This document shows positions 28,784 to 40,602 of a stretch of 64,000 nucleotides of DNA, piece after piece. The number at the start of each line of letters is the position of its first letter. Positions within the stretch are counted from its first letter, which is position 1. The position numbers were made by a program, and so were the translations under genes. Where the stretch lies: positions 15,063,823-15,127,822 of the forward strand of contig OZ018408.1 of the NCBI GenBank assembly GCA_963969595.1, read 5' to 3'. The notes beneath the pieces are model-generated. The model saw nothing but the letters and a program-made list of their open reading frames with translations. It was not told the DNA's origin and did no database searches. The DNA comes from Neckera pumila (taxonomy: Eukaryota; Streptophyta; Bryopsida; Hypnales; Neckeraceae).

Positions 28784-29715
28784 TGATCAAAGTTAGTCTT
28801 TTGTGATCAAAGTTAGTCATGTGTTAGTCTTTTGTAATATTGTTTTTAGGATTTTGGATAGATTTCAATGATGTCAAATTTTTTAAATTTTTTTTAAACT
28901 TTGTTTTAGAAATATGGGAAAGTAATATCATTATAGGAGAAAATTTACATTTCATTCAATGTCTAGAAGAAAAGATTATGCCCTTCTAAATTCAAAAGTG
29001 TCTAAATTAATTGAAAGACAATTATATTCAAGGTCAAATACTACTACATTCAATGATAATATGACAAGTATCCAAGATATTCCAAAATGTCATTGCAAGG
29101 AAGGTACATGAAAGATGTCTTTGTATAACCCACTTTATTTGATGTGACTATGGGGAGCCAAGTCCAATACCCCTCCAAAAATGTCACATTGCATGACCTA
29201 AGTGTAAATCCAAAAGAGATCATAGCAAGGCATTATTAATGAGTTTCTAGACTCAAAAAAGATCAAAAGATCAATTAAGTAGACAAAATTCATGATTGTG
29301 AGATTTAAGCCACTTATGTCCTTAAAGGATTTCATTGTGCTCATTTTAAAGAATGGTCTTTGAAACTAGGAATATATTATCTACTCTTACCATGCAAAAT
29401 TCTAAGCAAAATTATCATCTATATGGAATGCTATGGGGCTACCAACATTCATGTCCCTTTCTTGTTCTCTACTATTTGCATTTGGGCCTTGAATGGCCAT
29501 CTACATTCACCCAAAAAATGTTATATATTTTCAAGAGCAACCAATGTTTAAAAGTTGAAGTATTCTTTGAAGCAATCAATGGGAGTTGAAGCATTTCATA
29601 CTCAAAGGTGTCCATTCGAAGGTAGTTTATTGGCATGTGCAAGTCCTACATGATTTTAACTTTGAAAATTCACATAATGTTACTTTAGTGCCCCAAAATT
29701 AAGAAATGATTCACA
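28784..29715. other. AT-rich intergenic DNA, nothing assigned
   Basis: A short direct repeat GTGATCAAAGTTAGTC occurs at 28792-28820. No gene or element termini could be supported. Confidence 0.35.
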
Positions 29716-30210
29716 TTAACCCCTAGAATTCCTTGACAATGTTTTCACCAAAAACGCTCCAAAATTGCCATTTCTAATACAAGTACCAACTTTTAGGAAA
29801 AAAAAATTTGGACACATGTAACCACAGGATCTTATAGTGCGCTGATTTAGAAGATGTAGAAAAAATTTCAGAAATTTCCATCGTGTGAATTGAAAGATAT
29901 TAGCATTTGAATTGGTAAGAAATCCCTTTTGGGGCCTTGCTAAAAACAAGTGCAGTAGCACTTCACAAGGCCACGTTTGTGTGAAAAAAATGTCCAAAAT
30001 GGTGGTGCTTCTTTGAATTCATTCTTCAAAGCAAGTTGGCTATACGCTTGAAAATTTTTAGACCATCTGGAATTGGACAACATATAGGAAAAAAATAAGT
30101 AGAAAGTAGTAGACAATGATTCAAAATACTAAATTGTTAAGAGTTTAGTTATGGAATTGAAAAATGCCAATGGTTGTAATGTTGTAATAAACAATGGCTA
30201 CATCCTATGA
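29716..30210 (-). mobile_element. TTAA-beta element, truncated
   Basis: The left end TTAACCCCTAGAATTCC is followed by the beta order of blocks to AATGTTGTAATAAACAATGG. The right half is missing, ending where a short foldback starts at 30211. Confidence 0.7.
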
Positions 30211-30276
30211 TTTGCTTTGCTTTCCAAGTAAACCTCCGGAGAACTCAGGGGAGGCTTACGTAGAAAGCAAAGCAAA
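30211..30276. repeat. Short foldback (hairpin) at a truncation point
   Basis: TTTGCTTTGCTTTCCAAGTA is mirrored by TACGTAGAAAGCAAAGCAAA, with an AACCTCC/GGAGG extension. This gives about 27-bp arms around a small loop. It could be a minimal foldback insertion or a repair product. Confidence 0.7.
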
Positions 30277-30321
30277 GGTATTCTCACAAAATTCTCACAA
30301 AATTTCAAGGATTCAATATAT

Positions 30322-31586
30322 TTAATCCCTGAAGATTGCAGGGTGCTTTTCAAGAGAAATTGTCAAAAACTGCCAATTTATAGTGCATTGCCCAAAATTG
30401 AATAAAAACTTTCTTTTTTGAACTTCAACCATTACAAAGAATTGTGGGCGTTTGAAGGGCTGCTAGAATGAACTTGAAGGGGCCTGTTCATCAATTTAAA
30501 TTTTCCTACATGAATGCATTAATATTCCCCTATCTTTGCATGTATCCTTGAAGATGAATGCACACAAAATCCATGTGTGAACAAAGTCTGATTGGCTACC
30601 TTGAGATTAGTCACAAAAGTCAAATGATGGGGTTGTTAAAAACATGTTACTATTATGATAATAATCACATGAAAATAGCCAAGCATGTCACTATGAAGCG
30701 GCCCTCCAGGGGCCTAAATTTTTTTGGAATGTGTACAAAAGTTTAGTAGACTACTATACAAATGTATTGAAATTTTTTAGTCCATTTGGTTGTGTGGATT
30801 GAAAGATTAAATGTTTGAAGTGAGGAAAAAGAACAGAAAAAGCTATTTTTTATTCTTCCAAAACGGGATCAGCAAACTACAAGCCCTCTTCGAATAAAAT
30901 TTTTGCTCTTGATGAATTTGAGTCTCTCCACTATTGAGCTCTAAATCTTATTAGATCACTCATGCAAAATTTCAAAAGCAAATGAAGAATTAATCTCACT
31001 CTTAATCACCCTGCAAAGAGGTTAAATGAATTAGCAATATACTAGTCTTTTTTTGATGATTTCTTGTGCAATGAGGAAATTTTTATTTGAAATCCAAATA
31101 TTGAAAAGTTATAGACAAACATTTGAAATATGTGAAAAAAGTTTCAAGAACTTTGACTCCATAGATTGCAAGATGATAGGTTTGGAGTTAAAAAGAACAA
31201 TATTTTCTCAAAATTGCTCCAACATAGCTTACAAAGTTTTACTCCTCTTCAAATGTGACTTGAAATATAAAATTATAGTTTCTAGGGACAATTTTTTGCC
31301 ATGTTTTATAGGCCTTATATACGTGCCAAATTTCAGAAGTTGATGAGGTTTTTGTCAAAAGATGCCCTCAAAATATCCCAACTGCTTGAACAACTCAAGG
31401 TTTTTTGAATAGCATAACTTTTGATTTAACCACCTTATCCCAAAAATAAAGATCTTTCCACTAAGGAGGTACTTATTGACACCTTGTGCCAAAATTATGT
31501 GAACATCCAACCAAAATTGACTTTGTAGGAACCTATCCGAGTTTTCATGTGTCCGTTGAATGGACACTTCACCTTTTAGGGGTTAA
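30322..31586 (-). mobile_element. TTAA element with a nested F2-like copy
   Basis: Left end TTAATCCCTGAAGATTG (diverged), right end CCTTTTAGGGGTTAA. Subterminal palindrome GTGTCCGTTGAATGGACAC lies inside the right end at about 31550. Subtracting the F2-like insert (30430-30731) leaves about 963 bp. No open frame of transposase size. Confidence 0.65.
30430..30731. mobile_element. F2-like MITE, diverged
   Basis: The left end CATTACAAAGAATTG, with GAAGGGCTGCTAGAATG further in, and the right end CGGCCCTCCAGGGGCCTAAA...GGAATG, match the F2 terminal pattern with several substitutions. Confidence 0.45.
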
Positions 31587-31795
31587 TAAAATTAACAATG
31601 AAGTATTAGACTTCTTTTCACTTTTAAAACTAAATTTTTCACAATTAGTATTTTTTTAGTTCAACATTACCAATATTTATAATTATAGAGGCTTTATCAT
31701 TGAGTATCATCAATGGATTACAGAAATGGCCCAATAAATATATTACCATCTTTTATTTGGTGCAAAATTAGCATAGTTTGGGATTACTATCATTG

Positions 31796-32002
31796 CGTTA
31801 GAGGACATTTGAGGCATTTGGAAGACTACGAGTTCCCTTGCGTTCCCAGACTGCAAGAACACAGAGGAAGCAGTTGGTTGATGTGGTCAAAATGGTGCCA
31901 CATCATTTCGGAAAAAAAAAATTGGCAGTCTGTATCGGCTATTTACAGGATCAGGTCAGATTTAGGAATGGGCTTGAAACGGCCCTCTAATGTCATCTAA
32001 TG
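31796..32002. mobile_element. Family F3 MITE, copy b
   Basis: Left end CGTTAGAGGACATTTGAGGC, right end inverted GTCATCTAATG. It shares CTACGAGTTCCC, GTTCCCAGACTGC, a TGATGTGGTC block, the A-run and GGGCTTGAA with the other F3 copies. Shorter by an internal deletion. Confidence 0.6.
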
Positions 32003-32399
32003 GAAGTACTTAAAAAGCTTATATTCAATAGCTATGAGGAAATTCAAAATTAGACTTTGGATGAATGAAATAGAATTCATTAAGAGCAAGCTCAAAGCTC
32101 GGCTCGAAGACCAATATTATAGAAAGCTACGACAAATGATGCTTAATCCAGAAGCAACGCCAGCGCCATTTTCCGGCATTTGGATGACTGTATTTGGTCT
32201 ACACAGAGATTAGAAGCATTTTTTCATCCACTTTCTTTTCTTTGACCTTCCATTGGTGGGTAATGAAGAATTCTCAATTGAGTTGTAGTCATCCTAGTGT
32301 TTGTCTTCAAGTACATGAGAAGTTAGTAAAAAACACGGATCACAAAATATGCTATTTTAATGTATTTTGGAAAGTTGTTGCTCCTTGCTCTAAATCTGA

Positions 32400-32893
32400 A
32401 ATTTCTCCAAAAAATAAAATTCTTTGAGTTTGAGTCCAACTAACAAAATGAAGGCCATCTACTCTAGTTTCTACTCCAATTTGAATTTTGAAGAAATTCC
32501 TAATATTGAATATTTTGTTGCAATTTGAACTTTAGATGCATTTTTAATGTCTGTTGTTTTCTAACTATAGAATGATACAGAAATTGAGTTTACACTATGA
32601 TGTTTGTCACCATAAGATGCACACATGGTGAAATTTTCAGATTTTTTGAAATATTTTCTATTTGATATGATTTTTTTTCACTTTTTTTTCAAAAATTCTC
32701 AAAAACAACAATTTTTCACAAAAAAACCTAAAAAAGTTACAAAGTATAGAAGACATGTAGTTACATCTCTAAAAAATAAATGTAAAAACTTTCATTCATA
32801 TCTAGCTGCAAAATGATAGAAAACTCAGTGATAGGCAGTGAGGCTTGAAATCCGTGGTCATGGGTCCATCCTTTAAGGATTAATGTCCCCTGA
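32400..32893 (+). mobile_element. Family G repeat, copy 1
   Basis: The right part (TTCATATCTAGCTGCAAAATG, GTGGTCATGGGTCCATCCTTT, ending GGATTAA at about 32893) aligns with the copy ending at 46845 and with the reverse copy at 20.5 kb. The TTAA at the right end suggests membership in the wider TTAA group, but the left end is not identified. Confidence 0.45.
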
Positions 32894-33174
32894 ACTGGCA
32901 TGCGACTGAATTGACCATGATGAAGTTTGCCAGGACACTTCTAAAATTTATCACAAGAATTTGTAAGTTTCACAATAACATATATATTTCTAACTTTAGC
33001 ATTATTAGTATTTTTTTTCAATTATTGTTTTTTTCAATTCATTTTATTTTTTAATTCAAAAACTTTTTGAAGGATCATTTTTGGAAGTGGAAAATAATTT
33101 TTAAAGTGATATGCCTAAATATACTTTGAACTAAAGAATATTTGCAAAACAAAATTTAAAAAATTTATATTATA

Positions 33175-34385
33175 CAAATGTTGTTGAACTCAAGAGTTTA
33201 CAAAAAATTAGATGGGTGGAAAAACAAGATTTTATGTGCCTTGGATATGTTTGAAGCCAAATTGTTGTTCCAAATCTGAATACGAGGCGCTTACCCCCTA
33301 AAGGACCAACATGTGTTTTCTGGCTATATAGAATTTTTGGGCAGGTACATATGACTAGCAATTTCTATATTTCTGGCCCAAATTTTAATAGAAGGTGGGG
33401 ACAAAGAATATCTTTCATATGCACTAAATTTCATGACATTTGGAAAGATGAGTCAAAATTATAGCCTAATATGTTACTTTTTTTTGTAACTGGGCAATCC
33501 AGGCAAATTAGAAAAAATCACTTACTTTAGAAAAAACAACTTGAAGTTGGTTTTCTAGAGTTACATATGAGTAGATAGCTTTGAATCATTCCATTTTGTC
33601 CAATGAGTCAAAAGTTATGAGGATTTTTTGTAATCAATGCAACCATTGGGATTGGCATTTTTCAATTCCATAACTAAATGCTTATCAATTTAGTATTTTG
33701 AATTATTCTCTACTACTATCTACTTACTATTTTTTCCTATATGTTGTACAATTCCAAATGATGTAAAAGTTTTCAAGCATGTAGCCAACTTGCCTTGAGT
33801 ATTGAAACCAAAGAGTTGCCATCTTTTTGGACGTTTTTTCATACAAAAGTGAGCTTGTAAAGTGCAGCTATCCGATTTTTCGAAGGGACAAAAAAAGGCT
33901 TTTGTCAATTCAAATGCTAATATCTTGCAGTCCACACAGTGGAAATTTCTGAAATTTTTTACACATCTTTTCAAACCATTTTAGTACAAGATACTACAAT
34001 TAAATGTGTCAAAAAAAGTTTAAGAAAAAACTTTGGTACTTATTCTAAAAATGACAATTTTTGATCGTTTTTGGTAAAAACATAGTCATGGAACTTTTGG
34101 GATTAAGGGATTAAATCCCATTATTCCCACAAGCATGTGCAGGTCATAATTTGGCAAGTTATAAGAAATCATTATTTTGAATGATGGTATGTTATTGAAC
34201 TCAAGAATTTACAAAAAATTAGATGGGTGAAAAAACAAGATTTCATGTGCCATAGATATGTTTGAAGTCAATTGTTGATCCAAATCTGAACACAAGGCAC
34301 TTAAGGGATTAAATCCCATTGTTCCCACAAGCATGTGCAGGTCATAATTTGGCAAAATATAAGAAATCATCATTTTGAGTGATGG
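33175..34385 (+). repeat. Tandem duplication, one unit interrupted by a TTAA element
   Basis: About 200 bp beginning near GTTGTTGAACTCAAGAG and ending near AATGATGG is present twice. In unit 1 the TTAA-beta element (33291-34106) splits it. Unit 2 (about 34187-34385) is continuous and contains the undisturbed TTAA at 34301-34304. The unit itself is the right end of a family-B element. Confidence 0.8.
33291..34106 (+). mobile_element. TTAA-beta element with a resolved target site
   Basis: Left junction TTAC-CCCCTAAAGGACCAAC, right junction GGAACTTTTGGGA-TTAA. It is 816 bp, with interior in the same order as 7990-9459. The empty site in the adjacent duplicated unit reads GGCACTTAAGGGATTAAATC with a single TTAA, so insertion duplicated exactly these four bases (one copy later mutated to TTAC). 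Confidence 0.85.
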
Positions 34386-35915
34386 GATTCTATATGCTAC
34401 TAGTTGAAGATTTTGATACAAGTCTCATTTACATTCAGCAATTTTCTTTAGTAGAGCCAAAACAATAAAGACAAGTTTTTTACCTTCTTTTTTTAATAGA
34501 TTTCTAACTAAGGAATGTCAAAATGAATACAATCATGTTATTTTTATGTTATTGTCATGTGTACTCTTTATTCCTAGGTTGTATTTTACATGCTCTATTA
34601 CATGCTCTATTGGATGTACGTCTATGAGAAGAAGGGATTCCTTAAATTTTTATCAAGTTGTCTTGCCTCTAATGTAATCACACCATAATGTTGTCACATG
34701 CTATAAGAGCATCATTAATCCGATGCTTTAAAAGTTACAAGAATGGTGGTTGCAATATCAATCATATATTACTACTAGTGGGAAATATCCTCTCTTGCAT
34801 TGCAAAATTCTCATATTTCTAGTGTACAAAAAATATTATTGCAAATTTATTGACATCATACGGAAACATCCAAGGTAAGGAAAGAAAAGCGACAAATTAT
34901 AGGCTATTTGCAACCATGACCATTTTTTACCATTGTGGCAAATATCTAGCAATTGTATAGATCGTTTGGTTGAAGTTTGGTACTTTGAAAGCCTCGCTTC
35001 ATATTATAAGGCTGCTACAATTTTGCTAGATTTTCCAATTGGAGCTTGCTTGGTTGTATAGACTATTCTAGTTGATGTTGCTACAATAAACCATTGATAT
35101 GCTTTCATTCTATTTACATAAAAAAAGTGACAATGAAGAATTAAAAAAAAGATAATGCTAGAAGTCAACAAGTGGACGTCCTATTGAATCAAAGGAAGGT
35201 AAAAAAAATAGCAAGGTTGTCACATCGTTTGGACTATCCAATATGTCCACCTCGCGGATACATCCCGTGATCCTGATTTGCCCAATGTGACAACCTTGTA
35301 AAATAGGGATCCACACTCCATTTGAAGACATCTTTATGCAAGGGGTGAAAAGTAGTAGACAGAAGCTTTTTACAAATGAAAGCTTTCAAAATTGAGAAAA
35401 TCAACAAATAACTTTACGCTAAGAATTTATAAGTCCAAGTGAGAGAATGATGTAGACAACGCTTTTTACTTCCGCAGCAAAAAAATGCACAAGCTTTAGA
35501 GAAATTCTTAGCCCTACGGAGGACTGCTCCACAATGACCAAACCAATCTATTAATCACTTGAGAATTAGTAGGGGCATATAGCCATAGTACATTGTCTAA
35601 GTGTGTGATGAAAGATGTTAGGACTCCACTAATGAGGGTGTAATAGAAGTCTGTTTAATAATCAACCGCGTGAGCATACAAAGTGATTAATTGGAAAATT
35701 AATCAAATTCAATGAAATTAAGCAAAATGAATTGGATTTTCAATCTAGTTGCCAAAAAAATTAGAGAATTCTTAAATTTTCCAGCTAGCTTCTAAAAGGT
35801 GTTTGAAGATGAGAAGAAAAGCCCCTTATGTGCACATGGGGTGGTAGGAGGTAGAACAACCCATGTGGGATATGTAATTTAGAATTTATAGTATTTCAAC
35901 TGCTCATAGTTAAGT
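34386..35915. other. AT-rich intergenic DNA with an unpaired F2 end
   Basis: At about 35490 TTTAGAGAAATTCTTAGCCC with GGAGGACTGCTCCACAATGACC resembles one F2 terminus and the start of its hairpin, but no partner follows. Nothing else could be supported. Confidence 0.4.
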
Positions 35916-36837
35916 TTAACCCCTAAAGGACTGTTGTCCGTTCGGTGGACAAATGTGTTTTTGGACAGGTATCTACAAGCTGAAATTTTGTCGTGATTTT
36001 TTGAAACTTTTTTTGAAGATAGAAAAACTGATAAGCTTTGTGGAAATATAATTTTTTTCACAATCGGTACCTGGGAAAAAAAGTTATGACCAAATAAGCT
36101 CAAAACAGGGGACAGCGGGCAGCAAAAAAAAAAAAGACAAAAATTTGAAATGTTTTAAAAATGTTTTTTCTTTCGTAGATTATATTTTTGTCTATCTGGA
36201 AAGCTTTGATTCATTTCATTTGGATTTGTTATGAGAAAGTTATGGACATTCTTGTTTTTCGGGCAATTAGAGCATTTTCTTGAAAAAAATAACTTCAAGG
36301 ATGCATTTCTGAATGCAATTTTTCAACTTTTTTATTTTTTTTGTAGGGTTTGTATTACTTGCTAAAACAATCTCACCATCTCACCATGTGCATTTTAATT
36401 CCATCTAAAATATATGAATATTTTAGATTTTCCTTCTATCTCGTATCTAGCTCTACTTAACAATTTTTTAAAGAATAATAATTAAGTTCTTTTGAATTTT
36501 TTTCCCTAGACTCTTAATTCAATTCTCCACTACAAAGATTTAAAGCTGAAAACTCTGTAGTGCAAAAATTTTTAGTTAAAAATGTTCAAAACCAAAAAAC
36601 CTAGTCCCACAATGTGTTGAAAAATTTGTTTTTTTCACTTTAAACGCAGATATCTTGCAATCTGTTCAGTCAAAAGTTTTGAAATTTTTTCTACACACTC
36701 TCATACTAGTTAGGTGTAAGATCCTACAATTAGATGTGAAAAAAAAAACATTTTTCATTTTTTTTACTTTTTGCTATAGAAATGGCAATTTTGAGTGCTA
36801 TTTGGCAGAAAAAGGGCCTCAGTCCTTTAGGGATTAT
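35916..36837 (+). mobile_element. TTAA-alpha element, full length
   Basis: Left end TTAACCCCTAAAGGACTG, right end AGTCCTTTAGGGATTAT (last TTAA changed to TTAT). Subterminal palindrome TGTCCGTTCGGTGGACA at 35935-35951. It is 922 bp and non-coding. Confidence 0.85.
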
Positions 36838-36840
36838 AGT

Positions 36841-37222
36841 AGGAATTGTTTTAAAACAAGAATTTCAGACCCCGTTTAGACATAGTAGAATGAATTTTTT
36901 CAAAAAACTTGTGAACTAAATAAAGTTAGAAAATCAAAATAGTTTTCATTTCCAAAAATTTGTTTGAGGTTTAGAGCTTCCACTAAAAAGTTATGGACAA
37001 AATTTGGAGAAGGTATTTGAAAATGTCAAAGAAAATCTTCCTTTCAACCCCTTTTAGAATTTTGTCTATAAATTTTTATTAGAGACTCTAAACCTTAAAC
37101 GGATTTTTGGAAATGAAAACTAGAAAGATTTTCCAACTTTATTTAGTTCACTGGTTTCTTGAAAAAATTCAGTCTACTACGCCTAAATGGGGTCCAAAAT
37201 TCTAGTTTTAACACAATTCTTG
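36841..37222. repeat. Long foldback element, arms about 175 bp
   Basis: The first half, beginning GGAATTGTTTTAAAACAAG, is mirrored by the second half, ending CTAGTTTTAACACAATTC. Arms align over about 175 bp with perhaps 80-85 percent identity and only a short centre. It directly abuts the right end of the alpha element. Transcription from either side would give a long imperfect hairpin RNA. Confidence 0.8.
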
Positions 37223-37440
37223 CATTTGACAATGAACAACCTTTCTTCTAAATATCCCATATCCTTTAAAGATTCATCATGGACAATTGATTTTTCTATA
37301 AAAATAACCTCTTCATCTTTCTTCTCACCAATTGTCAATGAATTAAGTCTATTATGATGCCACTAAAAAATCTTGATGGTAGATGTCCTTAGACTATTTT
37401 TGACATTTTTTTTATAACTTGGTTAGAAATCAAGATACGC

Positions 37441-37486
37441 AATAATCAGGGTTAAGATGCTTTACAATACCTGAACCCTGATTATT
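37441..37486. repeat. Perfect 13-bp hairpin
   Basis: AATAATCAGGGTT is followed after 20 bp by AACCCTGATTATT. The loop is AT-rich. No role can be assigned. Confidence 0.7.
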
Positions 37487-37639
37487 TAACTACTTATACT
37501 TGGATTTCAAACCACTGACAGTCATCAGACATTGCGACTTTAGGTGATCCAATATAGGAGAAAAACAAATCATTAAGCAAAGTTAAATGTAATCTTGGGG
37601 TCCTTTTAGCTGCTCTAAAGCGGCCCTTCAGAGGGAAAT

Positions 37640-38498
37640 GGGTACCCAAGCTGATTACATTTTCTTGCATATCCAACCATAAGATCTCATACTTGACTAG
37701 TATATGAATATGTGGAAGAAATTTCAGAAACTTTGACCATGTAGATTGCAAGATATATGCATTTAAAGTGAAGAAAACAAATTTTTTTGCACCTTGCTTT
37801 ATTAGATTTTTTGGCTTTGAGTCTTTTTAGTTCAAATTGTTTGCACTATGGACTTTGATTTTCTACTTATTTATGTTAAGTAGTTGAGTTGAGAATCTTC
37901 CAAAAAAATTTAGGATAAAAAACACCTAATTTTCACTCATTAAAAAATTGTTAAGTAGAGGTGGGTTCAAAACTGAAGAAAGAACTAAATTGTTAATAGC
38001 TTTTAGATGGAATTGAATCACAATAATTTCAACCAGAAGATTGTTCTAGCAAAAAAATTCAACCTTGTCTAACAATTCTTTTTGAAAAATTCAAAAAATT
38101 GCATTCAGAAACGAATTCTACATGTTATTTTTTTGAGAAGATGCTTAGATTGTTAGAAAAAATAAAATTGTCCACAACTTTCTCATTATTAGTCCAAATT
38201 GAATGAAACAAAGCTTCATATGTAGACAAAAAAAATAATCTTTGAGAAAAAACTTGAAAAAAAATTATTTTGACTTTTTGTGATTTTTTTTGGGCTGCCC
38301 GCTGAACTCCAATTTTGCTTATTCTGCCATAACTTTTGCTCCAATGCATCAATTAAAATAAAAATTATATACTCACAAAGCTCTTGCAAAAGTACACAAT
38401 TTCAAAAATCCCAAAAATATTATTAAAAATTGAAGCTGTAGGAACCTGCTCGGACCCCAATTGTCTCCCAAGGGGACAAACGGTCCTTTAGAGGTTAA
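37640..38498 (-). mobile_element. TTAA-alpha element, left end lost
   Basis: The right end ACGGTCCTTTAGAGGTTAA with palindrome TTGTCTCCCAAGGGGACAA at 38460-38479 is clear. Interior blocks run back to about 37640, where a remnant of an F2 terminus (CTGCTCTAAAGCGGCCCTTC) interrupts the expected left end. Confidence 0.65.
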
Positions 38499-39707
38499 AT
38501 ATAACTAGCAATTGGCGCTTGCTTTGCTACACATTAAATATATTACTTTTGTCAATTTTTCATGTGATAGAATGTAGATAAACAAAGTACGTATAATCTT
38601 TAAATGAAAATATTGACATCCTCATACAATATTATTTGAAAAAATTTATATAGTGCAATATAAAGTAATCAAAGAAAATCTTTATATTATACTTTTTACA
38701 AAATAACCTTTGCAAAGATGAAAACATTGCAGTAAGAATAAATTAATCAAGTGAACAATGTAAGTAGAATCTTCACATTTGAATATGTAGAGCAACGCTA
38801 GCGGTTGGTGCTTCCTTATTCTTTAATATCATCTTTTAAAAGACATGGAATTTATCTATAGCTTTGTTGTTTGAAAAGTTCTTTTGAAGTTTTTTTAGAA
38901 GTATCCATTTGATTTTCAAATATTTCACGAAAAGAATACATAATATATAGTAGAAAGTATCCTATGGCTATTACAAAAGCAGTTGAATTTCTATAATATT
39001 ATTTAAAATTGAATTTTGATACTATAGAAGTCGTTGTGATTTTAATAGTATGATAAAGTGTGATTTCACAAAATTTGGTTTTAGCTGCCTACACTCCTAA
39101 TGTATTAAGAAAAAAAATTCATCATAATTAACAAATTTTAAGAAATTTTTAATGGATTTTTAGTTGAAAAAATATTTTTGTTTTATAAACCTGGAATCCT
39201 CAAAAATAAGCATTTGGAATATCAGATAATATCATTTTTGGATGTGATTTATATTAAGTGGTACAATATATAAAATAATTAGTTTTATTAACAAAAATTT
39301 AATAAACTGTGCACTATGATGCCTGCAAATCCCAAAATTCAGCATTTTTTCTCACATCTATAAAAAGATCCAAAATTTAAATTTTTTCAAAAAAATTCAT
39401 TAGGAATATATATCTTGATCTTGTTGAGGCACACAACTCTAAAAAAAATTTAGGACCTTTTTACTTGATATAAATGACCAAATTAGACAAACTGTGGAGG
39501 TTTTAAACAAAAAGAAGGTAACTTGTGTGTCTAAAAAGTGATACCCCAAGCCGACTATTGCCTAAGAATTTTTCTAATGTTTTGAGTCCTTTAGAACATT
39601 TTGGAGGCCCATATCAAGAACAGGGTTTGACTACAATTTTGAGGAGCTTGGATTCAAAGGCTTATAGCCAAACATTTAAAGGAATTTACATTATGGGCTA
39701 TCCTTGT
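38499..39707. other. AT-rich intergenic DNA, nothing assigned
   Basis: No gene, paired termini or RNA gene could be supported. Confidence 0.4.
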
Positions 39708-40602
39708 TTAATCCCTAAAAGCCCATTGTCCCTTTGGGGGACAAATGGGATTTTGGCAGGTACCTATGGGCTGAATTTTGGAAAAATTGCTAAGCTTTTT
39801 GGGAAAATTGCTAAGCTAAATTTTTTTTCAATCGGTGCCCGGGAAAATAGTTATGCCCAAATAAGCTCAAAACAGCGTTCAAGGGGCAACAATTTTTTTA
39901 TTTTTTTATTTTCCTTCAGCTTTTTTTTCTTATAGATTATATTTTGTATATTTGGAAAGCTTTGATTCATTCCATTTGGATTTTTTTAAAGAAAAATATG
40001 GACAATCTTGTTTTTCAGGCACTTAGAGAATCTTCTTGAAAAAAATAATTTATAGGATTCATTTCTAAATGCAATTTTTACAATTTTTCAAAAAAAAGTT
40101 CCAAGTTGTTTAGTTTTTTGCTAAAACAATCTCACCATTAGAATTAGTGTTTTTTAATTCCATATAAAAGATATGGATACTTTAGACTTTCCTTCTATCT
40201 CGTGCCTACTCATACTTAACAATTTTTTTAATGATGAAAATTAAGTTTTTTTGAATTTTATTTTTTTTGCTAGATTCTCAACTCAATTATCCACTACCAA
40301 CATTTAAAGCTCTAAACTTTGAAGTGTAAAAATTTAAAGTTAAAAGTGTTCAAAGTCAAAAAATCTAGTCACACAATATGTTGAAAAATTTGTTTTTTTC
40401 ACTTTCAAAGCAGATATCTTGCAATCTGTGCAGTCAAAAAATTCTGAAATTTTTTCCACACATTCTCATACTAGTTAGGTGTAAGATCCTCCAATTAGAT
40501 GTGCAAAATAAACATTTAAAAATTTTTCTTACTCTTTGCTACAAAAATGACATTTTTGGGTGTTTTTTGGCAAAAAAAAAGCCTCTGGCCTTTAGGGGTT
40601 TA
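39708..40602 (+). mobile_element. TTAA-alpha element, near full length
   Basis: Left end TTAATCCCTAAAAGCCC with palindrome TGTCCCTTTGGGGGACA at 39727-39743; right end GGCCTTTAGGGGTTTA, with the last site TTTA instead of TTAA. It is 895 bp. An open frame through its left half is not shared with other copies. Confidence 0.85.

Noticed and set aside
37441..37486. Intrinsic transcription terminator
   Set aside because: The hairpin is perfect, but it is not next to a gene, and this terminator type does not apply to a plant nuclear genome.
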